DNA from: Nitrospira sp. UBA2082
GTDB taxonomy: Bacteria > Nitrospirota > Nitrospiria > Nitrospirales > Nitrospiraceae
Assembly (NCBI GenBank): GCA_002331335.1
Contig: DCZO01000013.1
Span: 103,284 to 167,283 of the forward strand
Length of the DNA: 64,000 nucleotides
Direction: 5' to 3'
The translations under genes and the position numbers were made by a program. Below are positions 1 to 7,393 of this stretch, in pieces (the first letter of the stretch is position 1; each line of letters opens with the position of its first letter). The notes under the pieces are model-generated. The model was given only the letters and a program-made list of their open reading frames with translations. It made no database searches and had not been told where the DNA came from.

Positions 1-1
1 T

Positions 2-1483
2 TGGTTCCGGCACATACAGTTACCGATTGAGGAGCGGCGCGGACTTGATTGCGAGGAAGATTGGTGGTCACCGGGAGAGTTTCGATTCGAGCTTGAACCC
101 GGGGAAGAACGGACCCTGGTGTTGACGAGCGAACAAGGCGACGGCCTCGATCCGATTGCCATTGCCAAACGGGAAAAATTGCGCCGTAAACGGTCGGACC
201 AAGTCGAGCCGGGAACAGATACGTTGGCCGAGTCGCTCCGATGCGCAACGGGCGCCTACCTGTCTGAGCGAGGCTTCGGGAAGACGGTGATCGCCGGGTA
301 TCCGTGGTTTACCGATTGGGGGCGGGATACATTCATTTCCTTGCCAGGCCTGTGTCTTGTAACAGGCAGACTCGACAGTGCGTGGCAGATCATCGAATCG
401 TTTGCCGCCTATGTTTCGGATGGTATGGTGCCGAATCGCTTTCCCGATGCCGGACAACAGCCGGAGTACAACACGATCGATGCCTCCCTGTGGTTCATCC
501 ATGCGATCGGCCGCTATCTGGACTACAGCGGCGATGAGGCGCGAGTCCGTACCATCACATGGCCGGCGGTGAAACAAATCCTCGATGGGTATCGGTGCGG
601 CATCCGCCATAACATTCATATGGATAGAGACGGGCTCATCGTCGGTGGAGTCATCGGTTCGCAGCTGACATGGATGGATGCGAAGATCGGAGAGTGGGTC
701 GTCACTCCACGGCAGGGAAAGCCGGTAGAAATTCAAGCCCTGTGGGTTCGGGCCTTGGAAATCGGAATGCGTCTGGCTGAACGATTTGGCGAATCCGCCT
801 ATGCGGACCGTTGTCGGAGACTCCGAGCCCTGGCAATAAAATCGTTCCGCACCAAGTTCTGGAACGAGGCAGGGGGATTTCTCTATGACGTGATTGATGG
901 GCCGGAGGGTCATGATGCGTCGATCCGCCCGAATCAAATCTATGCGCTCAGTCTCTGCGATAATTTGATGGCTCGAGAACAAGCCGAGCAGATCCTGACG
1001 GTCGTCAAAGACCATCTCCTCACGCCCATAGGGCTGCGCACGCTCTCACCGAGAGACAGTCGGTATCGGCCTCGCTATGAGGGGGGCGTGGCCGAGCGGG
1101 ATGGCGCCTACCATCAAGGAACCGTGTGGCCGTTTCTATTGGGTCCATTCGTGACGGCATGGGTGAAGACATTTGGGAAGAGCGCTCAGGTGAAGGCGCA
1201 AGCAAGGACATTTCTGAACGGGCTAGAAACACATCTGGGAGAGGTGTGCGTGGGACAGGTATCAGAAATATTCGACGGCGATGCCCCGCATACCCCGCGT
1301 GGATGTCCGGCCCAAGCCTGGTCCGTTGCGGAACCGTTACGGGCCATGATCGAAGATCTCGACATCGCCATGACGGTTCATTCAGCCAAGACTGAACGAG
1401 CCGGTAACCGTCGCCCCAAGGTGATTCCAGGCGAAAAACCTGCCAAGCTACGACGCGAATCAGGAAGGAAACCCTCCCGGTAA
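2..1483 (+). CDS. Glycogen debranching enzyme (amylo-alpha-1,6-glucosidase), 5'-truncated by window edge
   Basis: The reading frame is open from base 2, so the N-terminus lies outside the window; 493 codons are visible. About 98 codons in is the motif GYPWFTDWGRDTFISLPGL, typical of the C-terminal amylo-alpha-1,6-glucosidase (GDE_C) domain. It is followed by DASLWFIHAIGRYL and, near the end, ERDGAYHQGTVWPFLLGPF, which fit the alpha/alpha-barrel of this family. The enzyme hydrolyses alpha-1,6 branches of limit glycogen in the cytoplasm. The last 30 residues are basic and probably disordered. The glgC gene 14 kb away supports a glycogen-storing organism. Family call is firm; the exact start cannot be given. 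Confidence 0.93.
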   Translation, partial: WFRHIQLPIEERRGLDCEEDWWSPGEFRFELEPGEERTLVLTSEQGDGLDPIAIAKREKLRRKRSDQVEPGTDTLAESLRCATGAYLSERGFGKTVIAGYPWFTDWGRDTFISLPGLCLVTGRLDSAWQIIESFAAYVSDGMVPNRFPDAGQQPEYNTIDASLWFIHAIGRYLDYSGDEARVRTITWPAVKQILDGYRCGIRHNIHMDRDGLIVGGVIGSQLTWMDAKIGEWVVTPRQGKPVEIQALWVRALEIGMRLAERFGESAYADRCRRLRALAIKSFRTKFWNEAGGFLYDVIDGPEGHDASIRPNQIYALSLCDNLMAREQAEQILTVVKDHLLTPIGLRTLSPRDSRYRPRYEGGVAERDGAYHQGTVWPFLLGPFVTAWVKTFGKSAQVKAQARTFLNGLETHLGEVCVGQVSEIFDGDAPHTPRGCPAQAWSVAEPLRAMIEDLDIAMTVHSAKTERAGNRRPKVIPGEKPAKLRRESGRKPSR

Positions 1484-1515
1484 GTTCTTCCACCGGACCC
1501 CCCGGAGTTGATCTC

Positions 1516-1544
1516 TTGACAGTCACAGGATGCATCCGTACCCT
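1516..1544 (+). promoter_or_regulatory. Candidate sigma70 promoter for the GlcG-like gene
   Basis: TTGACA at 1516-1521 is a perfect -35 box. A 17-bp spacer leads to TACCCT at 1539-1544, a poor -10. Placement in the gap before the 1600 start makes it plausible, but the -10 is weak. Confidence 0.35.
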
Positions 1545-1571
1545 CGGGAACGGAACCTGAACAAGCTTCGG

Positions 1572-1593
1572 TAGGATCCTAGCTCTTAGGAGG
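1572..1593 (+). promoter_or_regulatory. Overlapping short inverted repeats at the ribosome-binding site of the GlcG-like gene
   Basis: TAGGATCCTA (1572-1581) is a perfect palindrome. Its right half, TCCTA (1577-1581), can instead pair with TAGGA at 1587-1591, which is part of the Shine-Dalgarno AGGAGG at 1588-1593. Two mutually exclusive pairings therefore exist, one of which would cover the ribosome-binding site. The stems are only 5 bp, so this may be chance. Confidence 0.25.
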
Positions 1594-1599
1594 CTGGTC

Positions 1600-2154
1600 A
1601 TGATGAAGAATACCGGTATCAGGGGTAGACGACGAAAGACCCTCTTGGTGGCTGGCGCCGCGCCTTTCCTGCTGCTCGGCATCACAGCACTGCAGACAGC
1701 CGGTGCCGAAGAACTGCCGAGGGAGGCGACATTGCCGCTTGGGATGGCCAGCAAGGCTGTCCATGCGGCGTTGGAATCTTGCAAGAAAGACGGGTATCGC
1801 GTGAGCGTCTCGGTGGTGGATCGGGCCGGTGTGCTGCGTGCCATGGGACGGGCCGACGGTGCCGGGCCGCATACGGTCGATAGCAGCCGAAAAAAAGCCT
1901 ACACCGCGGCCAGTGTACGACGACCGACGACAGAACTGGCTGAACTCATCAACAAGATGCCGACACTCCAAGCCCTCCGTGACGTCAACGATGAGATTTT
2001 GATCGTGGGGGGAGGGCTGCCCATCGAAATCGGAGGTGATGTCGTGGGTGGAATCGGAGTCGGCGGAGCACCGGGCGCTCATCTCGACGACGCCTGCGCG
2101 CAGGACGGGCTTGATGCCATCGGCGCGGCGCCCAAGGTGGCCGCGCCCAAGTGA
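1600..2154 (+). CDS. GlcG/HbpS-family (DUF336) exported protein
   Basis: 184 residues. The first ~32 are a signal peptide (basic RRRK, then a Leu/Ala-rich core ending near TAGA). The rest matches the GlcG/HbpS fold: DRAGVLRAMGRADGAGPHT, then a run of Lys/Ala (SSRKKAYTAAS), and the C-terminal glycine-rich GGLPIEIGGDVVGGIGVGG. Members of this family include haem-binding HbpS and proteins of unknown role found with glycolate genes; the ligand here is not known. AGGAGG lies 6 bases before the ATG. The stop overlaps the GTG start of the next gene, so the two are probably translated together. Confidence 0.85.
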   Translation: MMKNTGIRGRRRKTLLVAGAAPFLLLGITALQTAGAEELPREATLPLGMASKAVHAALESCKKDGYRVSVSVVDRAGVLRAMGRADGAGPHTVDSSRKKAYTAASVRRPTTELAELINKMPTLQALRDVNDEILIVGGGLPIEIGGDVVGGIGVGGAPGAHLDDACAQDGLDAIGAAPKVAAPK

Positions 2155-2609
2155 GGCGGCTGGGTTGGTTGGCCGTGCTGGTAGGTGGCCTGTATTCACT
2201 CAGTACCGCATGTAACAGTAGTGCGCCGGAGCCCGCGTCGGTCGATCTCCCCTCGACCAACCTCCGGCTTACCCTCGTTCGAACCGCTACGGACCTGTTC
2301 CTCCAGAGATTCAATCTCACTCTAAAAGTACAGGGAGTGAGTGGGTGTTCGACATCAACGGACTTGTTCCCTGACACAGGCCACTCCGGACGCCGCAATG
2401 TCTATCTGGCGGGGAAAGGCATGATCTATGTCGTGGGGCAATTCGACGCGCGTGTGATCGATCCGCAGGACTGCCGGGCAACCCTTTCGGAATTTCGCCA
2501 TCTCGATCGGCAGGTGGTCTTTCTGGGGAGCTTTGACGCGGACAGTGAGCAGCGGTGGACCTATATCCCCGCATCCCAGCGCCCAGAGATAGGGTTTGAT
2601 AAACGCTAG
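2151..2609 (+). CDS. Putative lipoprotein of unknown function
   Basis: 152 residues starting at a GTG that overlaps the previous stop (GTGA). The N-terminus is a short hydrophobic segment followed by LSTAC, a good lipobox with Cys about residue 21, so the mature protein is probably membrane-anchored. Cysteines also occur in the GCSTST and DCRAT segments and could form a disulfide. I do not recognise the family. Coupling to the GlcG-like gene suggests a shared extracytoplasmic role; that is an inference from position only. Confidence 0.7.
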   Translation: MRRLGWLAVLVGGLYSLSTACNSSAPEPASVDLPSTNLRLTLVRTATDLFLQRFNLTLKVQGVSGCSTSTDLFPDTGHSGRRNVYLAGKGMIYVVGQFDARVIDPQDCRATLSEFRHLDRQVVFLGSFDADSEQRWTYIPASQRPEIGFDKR

Positions 2610-2649
2610 GGCGTGTCTTAGTCGTGAACAGCATGCACTGTAGAACATC

Positions 2650-2850
2650 ATGAACCAGCCCATTGTCGGGTATCATGAAGATGAAGAGGGCGATTGGGTA
2701 GCCGATTTGGCCTGCGGCCATGGACAGCATGTGCGGCATCAGCCACCGTTTATGAATCGGTCGTGGGTCATTACCACCGAGGGGCGCAACCAACATCTGG
2801 GCACACTTCTGAACTGCAAAAAGTGTGAGGAACCCCAGGCCTTGTCATGA
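2650..2850 (+). CDS. DUF3565 family small protein
   Basis: 66 residues, matching DUF3565 over its full length: MNQPIVGYHEDEEGDWVADL, CGHGQHVRHQPP, and a closing CKKC. The Cys and His residues (CGHxxHxRH and CxxC) look like a metal site. Function is unknown for the family. It stands alone downstream of the lipoprotein gene; a poor Shine-Dalgarno precedes the ATG, but the full-length match to the family leaves little doubt that it is real. Confidence 0.82.
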   Translation: MNQPIVGYHEDEEGDWVADLACGHGQHVRHQPPFMNRSWVITTEGRNQHLGTLLNCKKCEEPQALS

Positions 2851-2891
2851 GACGCTAGAATCCGACCTTCAGATTGTTCAGTAATAGGGAG

Positions 2892-3353
2892 TCAGTCGCT
2901 GGGAGGCTCGAAGTGGCCGGAGGGACGCTGCTGCCATGGGACTGTGGCCTGGCGGGACTGTTTGGCCAGGCTGCGCAAACTCATTTCGGCGGCGCGCAGC
3001 AGTTTGGGATCGCCTGCTTGTAGCAGTGTCGTCAGCAGGACATAGAGCGCGCGGTCCATTCGTGACCCAGCCAGGATGCGTTCAGTCAACGGGTCGGGAT
3101 GAATAGTATCCGGTCCTTCTTCCTGATCTCCATCGTTGAACAGGCACGCGAACGACTGGGGGCTGTCAAACAGCCAGCCCGGCGGAACGCGGAGTGCTGC
3201 GGCCAAGGCCTGAAGTGTCGCGGAGGAAGGATCGACTTCGTCCGATTCGATCTGCTCGAGAAAGGCAGTGGAAATTCCTGCCGATGCTGATAAAGACTGA
3301 AGAGATTGTTTTTTTGAGAGTCTCCAGGCTTGGATGAGAGGCCCAATCGACAT
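2892..3353 (-). CDS. XRE-family helix-turn-helix transcriptional regulator
   Basis: 153 residues. Residues ~7-60 form a Cro/C1-type helix-turn-helix: LIQAWRLSKKQSLQSLSASA then GISTAFLEQIESDEVDPSSA, ending with LAAALRVPPGWLF. The C-terminal 90 residues carry no recognised ligand domain but contain a Leu/Ala-rich helix that may serve in dimerisation. The gene faces away from the next gene at 3534, so it could control itself or that neighbour. The regulated target is unknown. Confidence 0.82.
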   Translation of the reverse strand: MSIGPLIQAWRLSKKQSLQSLSASAGISTAFLEQIESDEVDPSSATLQALAAALRVPPGWLFDSPQSFACLFNDGDQEEGPDTIHPDPLTERILAGSRMDRALYVLLTTLLQAGDPKLLRAAEMSLRSLAKQSRQATVPWQQRPSGHFEPPSD

Positions 3354-3533
3354 AACGCGATCATACAGAGAAGGCTATTCCGGTTCAACGGCTTTTCCCT
3401 GCTCATCGGAACTCGCATAGTAATTTCAAGAGGTTATGGACTTCTCAGTGGTCTGGAAGATGACCAGCGAAATCAGTTACAATACAACTCTCGTTTTGGC
3501 AGTCCTTTGGAGAAGTGAAGGAGGGACGGGGTC

Positions 3534-3875
3534 ATGTTGGGAACGGATATTCGCGGGATTATGGCGGAAGAGGAAGAGGTACAACGCCGGCAAGAAGCGC
3601 TGAAGTCTCTGATGACGATGCGGGCCAAGAAGCTTCGGGAGTCACTGGACCAACGAATCAAGCGTGCCAGGAGCAGCGGTGATTGGACGATGCTGTCGAA
3701 GGCGGAGTGTGCTGATTTGCACAAGCAGGAAAAGGCGCACTTGAAGTCTCAGTTGGAACAGTTGCAGTCCGAGCAAGTCAGGACACGAGGAAAACTGACG
3801 GCTTTGAAACGAGCGAAAGCGAGAGCCCAGCGAATTCGTGCGGCAGAGGCGGAGGCGGAACGAAGACGCCGCTAG
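3534..3875 (+). CDS. Small coiled-coil protein of unknown function
   Basis: 113 residues, almost all charged helix: MAEEEEVQRRQEALKSL, then repeated Lys/Arg/Glu/Leu heptads, ending in EAEAERRRR. No hydrophobic segment or catalytic motif is seen. AAGGAGGG sits 9 bases before the ATG, a strong ribosome-binding site. Its stop lies 10 bases before the GTG of the RNA methyltransferase, so the two are probably co-transcribed. The basic coiled coil could bind RNA or another protein; no function is claimed. Confidence 0.72.
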   Translation: MLGTDIRGIMAEEEEVQRRQEALKSLMTMRAKKLRESLDQRIKRARSSGDWTMLSKAECADLHKQEKAHLKSQLEQLQSEQVRTRGKLTALKRAKARAQRIRAAEAEAERRRR

Positions 3876-3885
3876 CAGGGTATCA

Positions 3886-4698
3886 GTGAGCGGACCGACC
3901 TCCCTTCAGGTGTTGACACGTCGACACCGCACGTTGATCCGCGAACTCCTCCACGATAAGCGCGTTCGGATGCAGGAAGGCGCCTTCGTTATCGAGGGCG
4001 CGAAGCCCTGCCGCGACCTCATTCAACACTCTCCTCAGGCAATTCTCAGCTTGACCGTCTCGCCTCGGTATCTTGATACAGAAGATACGAAGGCGCATGC
4101 GGCACGGGCTATGCTGAACGCGCCTCAGTTTAGCTGCTCGGATGCCGTATTTGACCGACTCTCCGATGTTGAGGCGCCGCAGGGTATTCTGGCTGTCGTC
4201 CGGCAACCACAGTGGGATGAGCGGTCCCTGCTGGAGCAGCCAAGGATTCTTGGATTGTTTGGGGATCGACTGCGCGACCCGGCCAACGTGGGCACAATTA
4301 TCCGGACAGCCGCGGCGCTGAATCTCACGGGACTGTGGCTGACATCCGATTCTGCAGACCCCTTTGGCCCCAAAGTCGTTCGCGCGGCGGCCGGCACGGT
4401 GTTGACCCTTCCAGTTTTTTATGGAGCGGAGCCACGACGCTTTATTGAGCACGGATGCAGAATTTATTCTGCTCTGGTCCCTCAGCCTGGTACTGTGTCG
4501 CTCAGGAGCATACAGTCCATTCCCCGCCGCCTCGTCATGGCAGTCGGCAATGAGGGGGAGGGACTGGCTGACAGCATCGTGGGCCTCTCCACTGTCAGAT
4601 TTGCGATTCCGCTGGCCAGCGCTGTCGAGTCACTCAATGTTGCGGCGACGGCAGCAATCGCGGCATTTTATTTCACTGGGCTGCCGATCCGCTCCTGA
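3886..4698 (+). CDS. TrmH/SpoU-family RNA 2'-O-methyltransferase
   Basis: 270 residues from the GTG at 3886; the frame is open further upstream but that would overlap the previous gene. An N-terminal substrate-binding domain (EGAFVIEGAKPCRDLI) precedes the SPOUT domain with its three motifs: GDRLRDPANVGTIIRTAAAL, AVGNEGEGL and IPLASAVESLNVAATAAIA. These form the knotted SAM site and catalytic Arg of TrmH-like enzymes. It probably methylates a ribose in 23S rRNA or tRNA; the domain order is most like the RlmB/TsnR type. The exact nucleotide target is unknown. Confidence 0.9.
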   Translation: MSGPTSLQVLTRRHRTLIRELLHDKRVRMQEGAFVIEGAKPCRDLIQHSPQAILSLTVSPRYLDTEDTKAHAARAMLNAPQFSCSDAVFDRLSDVEAPQGILAVVRQPQWDERSLLEQPRILGLFGDRLRDPANVGTIIRTAAALNLTGLWLTSDSADPFGPKVVRAAAGTVLTLPVFYGAEPRRFIEHGCRIYSALVPQPGTVSLRSIQSIPRRLVMAVGNEGEGLADSIVGLSTVRFAIPLASAVESLNVAATAAIAAFYFTGLPIRS

Positions 4699-4706
4699 CC
4701 GAGAGA

Positions 4707-4725
4707 GGGTGGGGTTTTCCCGCCC
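4707..4725 (+). terminator. Terminator-like hairpin after the TrmH-family gene
   Basis: GGGTGGG (4707-4713) can pair with CCCGCCC (4719-4725) as a 7-bp stem with one G-U pair and the loop GTTTT. No T-run follows, so intrinsic termination would be weak. Confidence 0.35.
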
Positions 4726-4808
4726 AGGTGCATCAGTGTGGAGCTTGGTTCCGATTTACAGACGGCCCTGTTGCGATGGATACCCGTCCGGATCAACTCC
4801 ACAGCTAT

Positions 4809-4838
4809 TTGAAAAAACAGGCCTGTTCTGCGTATAGT
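4809..4838 (+). promoter_or_regulatory. Promoter of the metal-efflux operon with a palindrome in the spacer
   Basis: TTGAAA (4809-4814) and TATAGT (4833-4838), each 5 of 6 to consensus, are separated by 18 bp. The spacer holds the perfect 12-bp palindrome AACAGGCCTGTT (4816-4827). A palindrome between -35 and -10 with a long spacer resembles MerR-family metal-sensor promoters, although those usually have 19-20 bp spacers. It lies 71 bases before the TolC-like start. Confidence 0.55.
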
Positions 4839-4909
4839 TTCCGGAAGGCTGGACGATGGGAAATCGGTTTGTCTAGATTAGTCAGGCGGTTTGTGAGAGG
4901 TCTTGTGTA

Positions 4910-6196
4910 ATGTCGCGGTCGTTCGCTGTATCCCAATTGGTCTTGTCGGTGCTCCTGTACCTGGGGCCCGTGACCGGCTTCTCTGAGGCTGCTACTGAGT
5001 CCGAGGAGAACATCTATGACCTGAATGAAATCGTCCAGCTCGCCCTGGCCAAGAATCCACTGGTGACGTTCGCTGAGGGACAGATCGAACAGCAGCGTGG
5101 TGTGCAGACGGCAGCGGGCGCCTATCCAAACCCGACTGTGGGCAGTGCCAGTGGTCATGGGGTGCTTCGAGATGCGGGCAGCACAGGCGCCGGATCCTCG
5201 CTGGGCCGCCAGTCACTCACCGAGTACAACGTGACCGTCGGGCAGCCGGTCGAATGGCCGGCGATGCGTGCGGCGCGCCAGCGCGTCGCCGATTTAGGGG
5301 TGGCTACGGCGAATGTTGGGTTGTTGGAAACACAATTGAACTTGCGGTCGCTGGTGAAAGTCGCATTTTACGATCTCTTGTTGGCTCAGCAGGATGCGTC
5401 GCTTGCTCGTCGTAACCTTGAGATCATCGAAGGGGTGCAACGAATCGTCAAAGCGCGGGTCAAATCGGGAGAAGCGCCGCAGTTTGAATCTATTAAGGCC
5501 GAGGTCGAGGTGCTCAAGGCCAGGCAGCAACTGGCGCGGGCGGACAATCTCGTTCGAGTCAGCCGTGTGACTGTCGATACGTTGACCGGCGGCTCATTGG
5601 GACCCTCCTATGTCGTTCAGGGGGATTTCATAGGAATTCCGCAAGAGATCTATCTCGAGGGATTGATGAATCGTATGATGAATCAGCACCCAACGATTCA
5701 ACGCTTGCTCAGGTCGGTGGAACAGTCGGACTGGAAGATCGAATTCGAACGGCAGATGCGGGTGCCGACTGTCACCGTAGGGGGCAGTTATTGGCGGGAG
5801 ATGGGACGCGAAGCGTATCAAGGAGGGCTCTCCGTTCCGATGCCGCTCTGGTATCGTCGTCAGGGTGAAATCGCGTCGTCCTTGGGCGTCAAACGGCGTG
5901 AAGAGGCGGAACTGCTGCGCGCGCGAAACGAGCTGGCCCGATCCGTCCATCAGCACTATCAAGATGCCCGGACTACGGCCGAACTGATCGATGTCTTTGA
6001 CAAGGGCTTGTTGAAGCAGGCATCGGAAGCGCTTCGTCTCGCGCAGTTCAGCTTCCAGCAGGGAGCCTCCAGCCTGCTGGAAGTGTTCGACGCCCAGCGT
6101 GTCCAGCGGCAAATCCTGCTGGATTATGCGCAGGCGCGGCACGACCTGTCGGTGTCGCTGGCTCGCTTGGAACAGGCGGTAGGGGGAGAACTCTAG
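4910..6196 (+). CDS. TolC-family outer-membrane channel of a heavy-metal efflux system (CusC/CzcC-like)
   Basis: 428 residues with an N-terminal signal peptide (to about SEAATES). The body has the two long-helix halves of the OEP/TolC fold: DLNEIVQLALAKNPLV near the start, YNVTVGQPVEWPAMRAARQ, and the C-terminal repeat FSFQQGASSLLEVFDAQR typical of CzcC/CusC proteins. It would form the outer-membrane duct for the adaptor and RND pump encoded just downstream (3-bp gap to the adaptor). The order C-B-A and close spacing indicate one operon driven from the promoter at 4809. Confidence 0.92.
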   Translation: MSRSFAVSQLVLSVLLYLGPVTGFSEAATESEENIYDLNEIVQLALAKNPLVTFAEGQIEQQRGVQTAAGAYPNPTVGSASGHGVLRDAGSTGAGSSLGRQSLTEYNVTVGQPVEWPAMRAARQRVADLGVATANVGLLETQLNLRSLVKVAFYDLLLAQQDASLARRNLEIIEGVQRIVKARVKSGEAPQFESIKAEVEVLKARQQLARADNLVRVSRVTVDTLTGGSLGPSYVVQGDFIGIPQEIYLEGLMNRMMNQHPTIQRLLRSVEQSDWKIEFERQMRVPTVTVGGSYWREMGREAYQGGLSVPMPLWYRRQGEIASSLGVKRREEAELLRARNELARSVHQHYQDARTTAELIDVFDKGLLKQASEALRLAQFSFQQGASSLLEVFDAQRVQRQILLDYAQARHDLSVSLARLEQAVGGEL

Positions 6197-6199
6197 AGC

Positions 6200-7393
6200 A
6201 TGAGGACGGTCCTGCAAGGCCGCTGCGCGATGTTCAGCTTGATGCTCGGTTTAGCCGGGGTCGAGTACGGTTGCGACGCGACTCCAAACGATGTGGCCGC
6301 CAGCAAGGCGCCCACCGCGGCTCCGACAACTCCTGGACGTGTCTCCTTGTCGGCGGAAGAGTCGGCCAGGATTGGGCTGGTGGTGCAGCCGGCTTCCCGC
6401 AGCGATTTCCGTACGCATCGTGAATTCCCCGGAATTGTACGGCCCAACCAACACAATATGGCCGAGATCACGACGTTGGTTCGCGGCCGGGTCGTCGAGG
6501 TCTATGGGGATCTGGGACAAGAGGTCAAAGCCAATGCGCCGCTCGCCATTTTATATAGTAGTGAGTTGGGCCTGGCACAGTCCGGTCATCTGAAGGCGCA
6601 GGCCAAACTGCACGTGGCGGAGCAGGCGTATAACCGAGCCAAGTTCTTGCTGCAAGAGCAGGTGATCGGTGAAGCCGAAGCGCAACGGCGGCATGCTGAA
6701 TTGCTCAGCAGTCAGGCCGAGGCGCATGAAGCGGAAGACCGGCTCAAGCTCCTCGGCATGAATGACGAGGAATTCCGCCGGCTCGAGAGCACCAGGAGAA
6801 TCCGATCCGTGGTGCCGATCGTCGCTCCCTTCGCCGGGCGCATTATCGGTCGCAAGCTCACCCGCGGCGAAGTGGTCGAGACCACTGAGAATCTGTTTGT
6901 TATCGCGGATCTCTCGCAGGTCTGGGTGCAGGCGAATATTCCGGAAAAGGACATCCCGTTCGTCCATTCCATCCGAGCAACGGGAGGCACGCAGGCGGAT
7001 GTCCGGATCAACGCCTATCCGGGGGAGATCTTCAAAGGCACGATCACCTACGTGGGCGATGTGCTGGACCCCTCGACCCGCACGATGCAGCTCCGTTTGG
7101 AACTGCCTAACGGTGATGGGCGGTTGAAGCCTGAAATGTTCGCGACGGTGCGGCTGTTTTCGGAACCGCAGCCGGATCGCCTCTCTGTGCCGGAAGTGGC
7201 ATTACAACGCGATCAAGGGAAGACCTTCGTCTTTGTGCAGCGGACGGCAACCGAATACGAACTTCGCGAAGTGCAAGTCGGAGAATCCAACGGGACCCAT
7301 ATCTCCATTATCACCGGCCTTACCGAAGGAGAGCCGGTTGTGACGGAAGGCGCCTTTGTCCTGAAGTCCGAATTGTTCAAGAAACAAGTCTGA
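6200..7393 (+). CDS. Periplasmic adaptor (membrane-fusion) subunit of heavy-metal RND efflux, CusB/CzcB-like
   Basis: 397 residues with a leader that may act as a signal peptide. The region RGRVVEVYGDLGQEVKANAP is the first half of the lipoyl/barrel-sandwich domain; a helical hairpin (KAQAKLHVAEQAYNRAKFLL) follows; IVAPFAGRIIGRKLTRGEVV is the second half. The C-terminal part has the beta-barrel and membrane-proximal domains (DVLDPSTRTMQLRLELPN, LSVPEVALQRDQGKTFVFVQ). Such adaptors link the inner-membrane pump to the TolC duct. No Met-rich CusB metal site or His-rich CzcB stretch is obvious, so the metal is uncertain. Its stop overlaps the ATG of the pump gene by one base. Confidence 0.92.
   Translation: MRTVLQGRCAMFSLMLGLAGVEYGCDATPNDVAASKAPTAAPTTPGRVSLSAEESARIGLVVQPASRSDFRTHREFPGIVRPNQHNMAEITTLVRGRVVEVYGDLGQEVKANAPLAILYSSELGLAQSGHLKAQAKLHVAEQAYNRAKFLLQEQVIGEAEAQRRHAELLSSQAEAHEAEDRLKLLGMNDEEFRRLESTRRIRSVVPIVAPFAGRIIGRKLTRGEVVETTENLFVIADLSQVWVQANIPEKDIPFVHSIRATGGTQADVRINAYPGEIFKGTITYVGDVLDPSTRTMQLRLELPNGDGRLKPEMFATVRLFSEPQPDRLSVPEVALQRDQGKTFVFVQRTATEYELREVQVGESNGTHISIITGLTEGEPVVTEGAFVLKSELFKKQV

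Noticed and set aside
68..1015. 315-residue minus-strand open frame under the debranching-enzyme gene
   Set aside because: Fully antisense to a clear glycogen-debranching enzyme; composition is that of a shadow frame.
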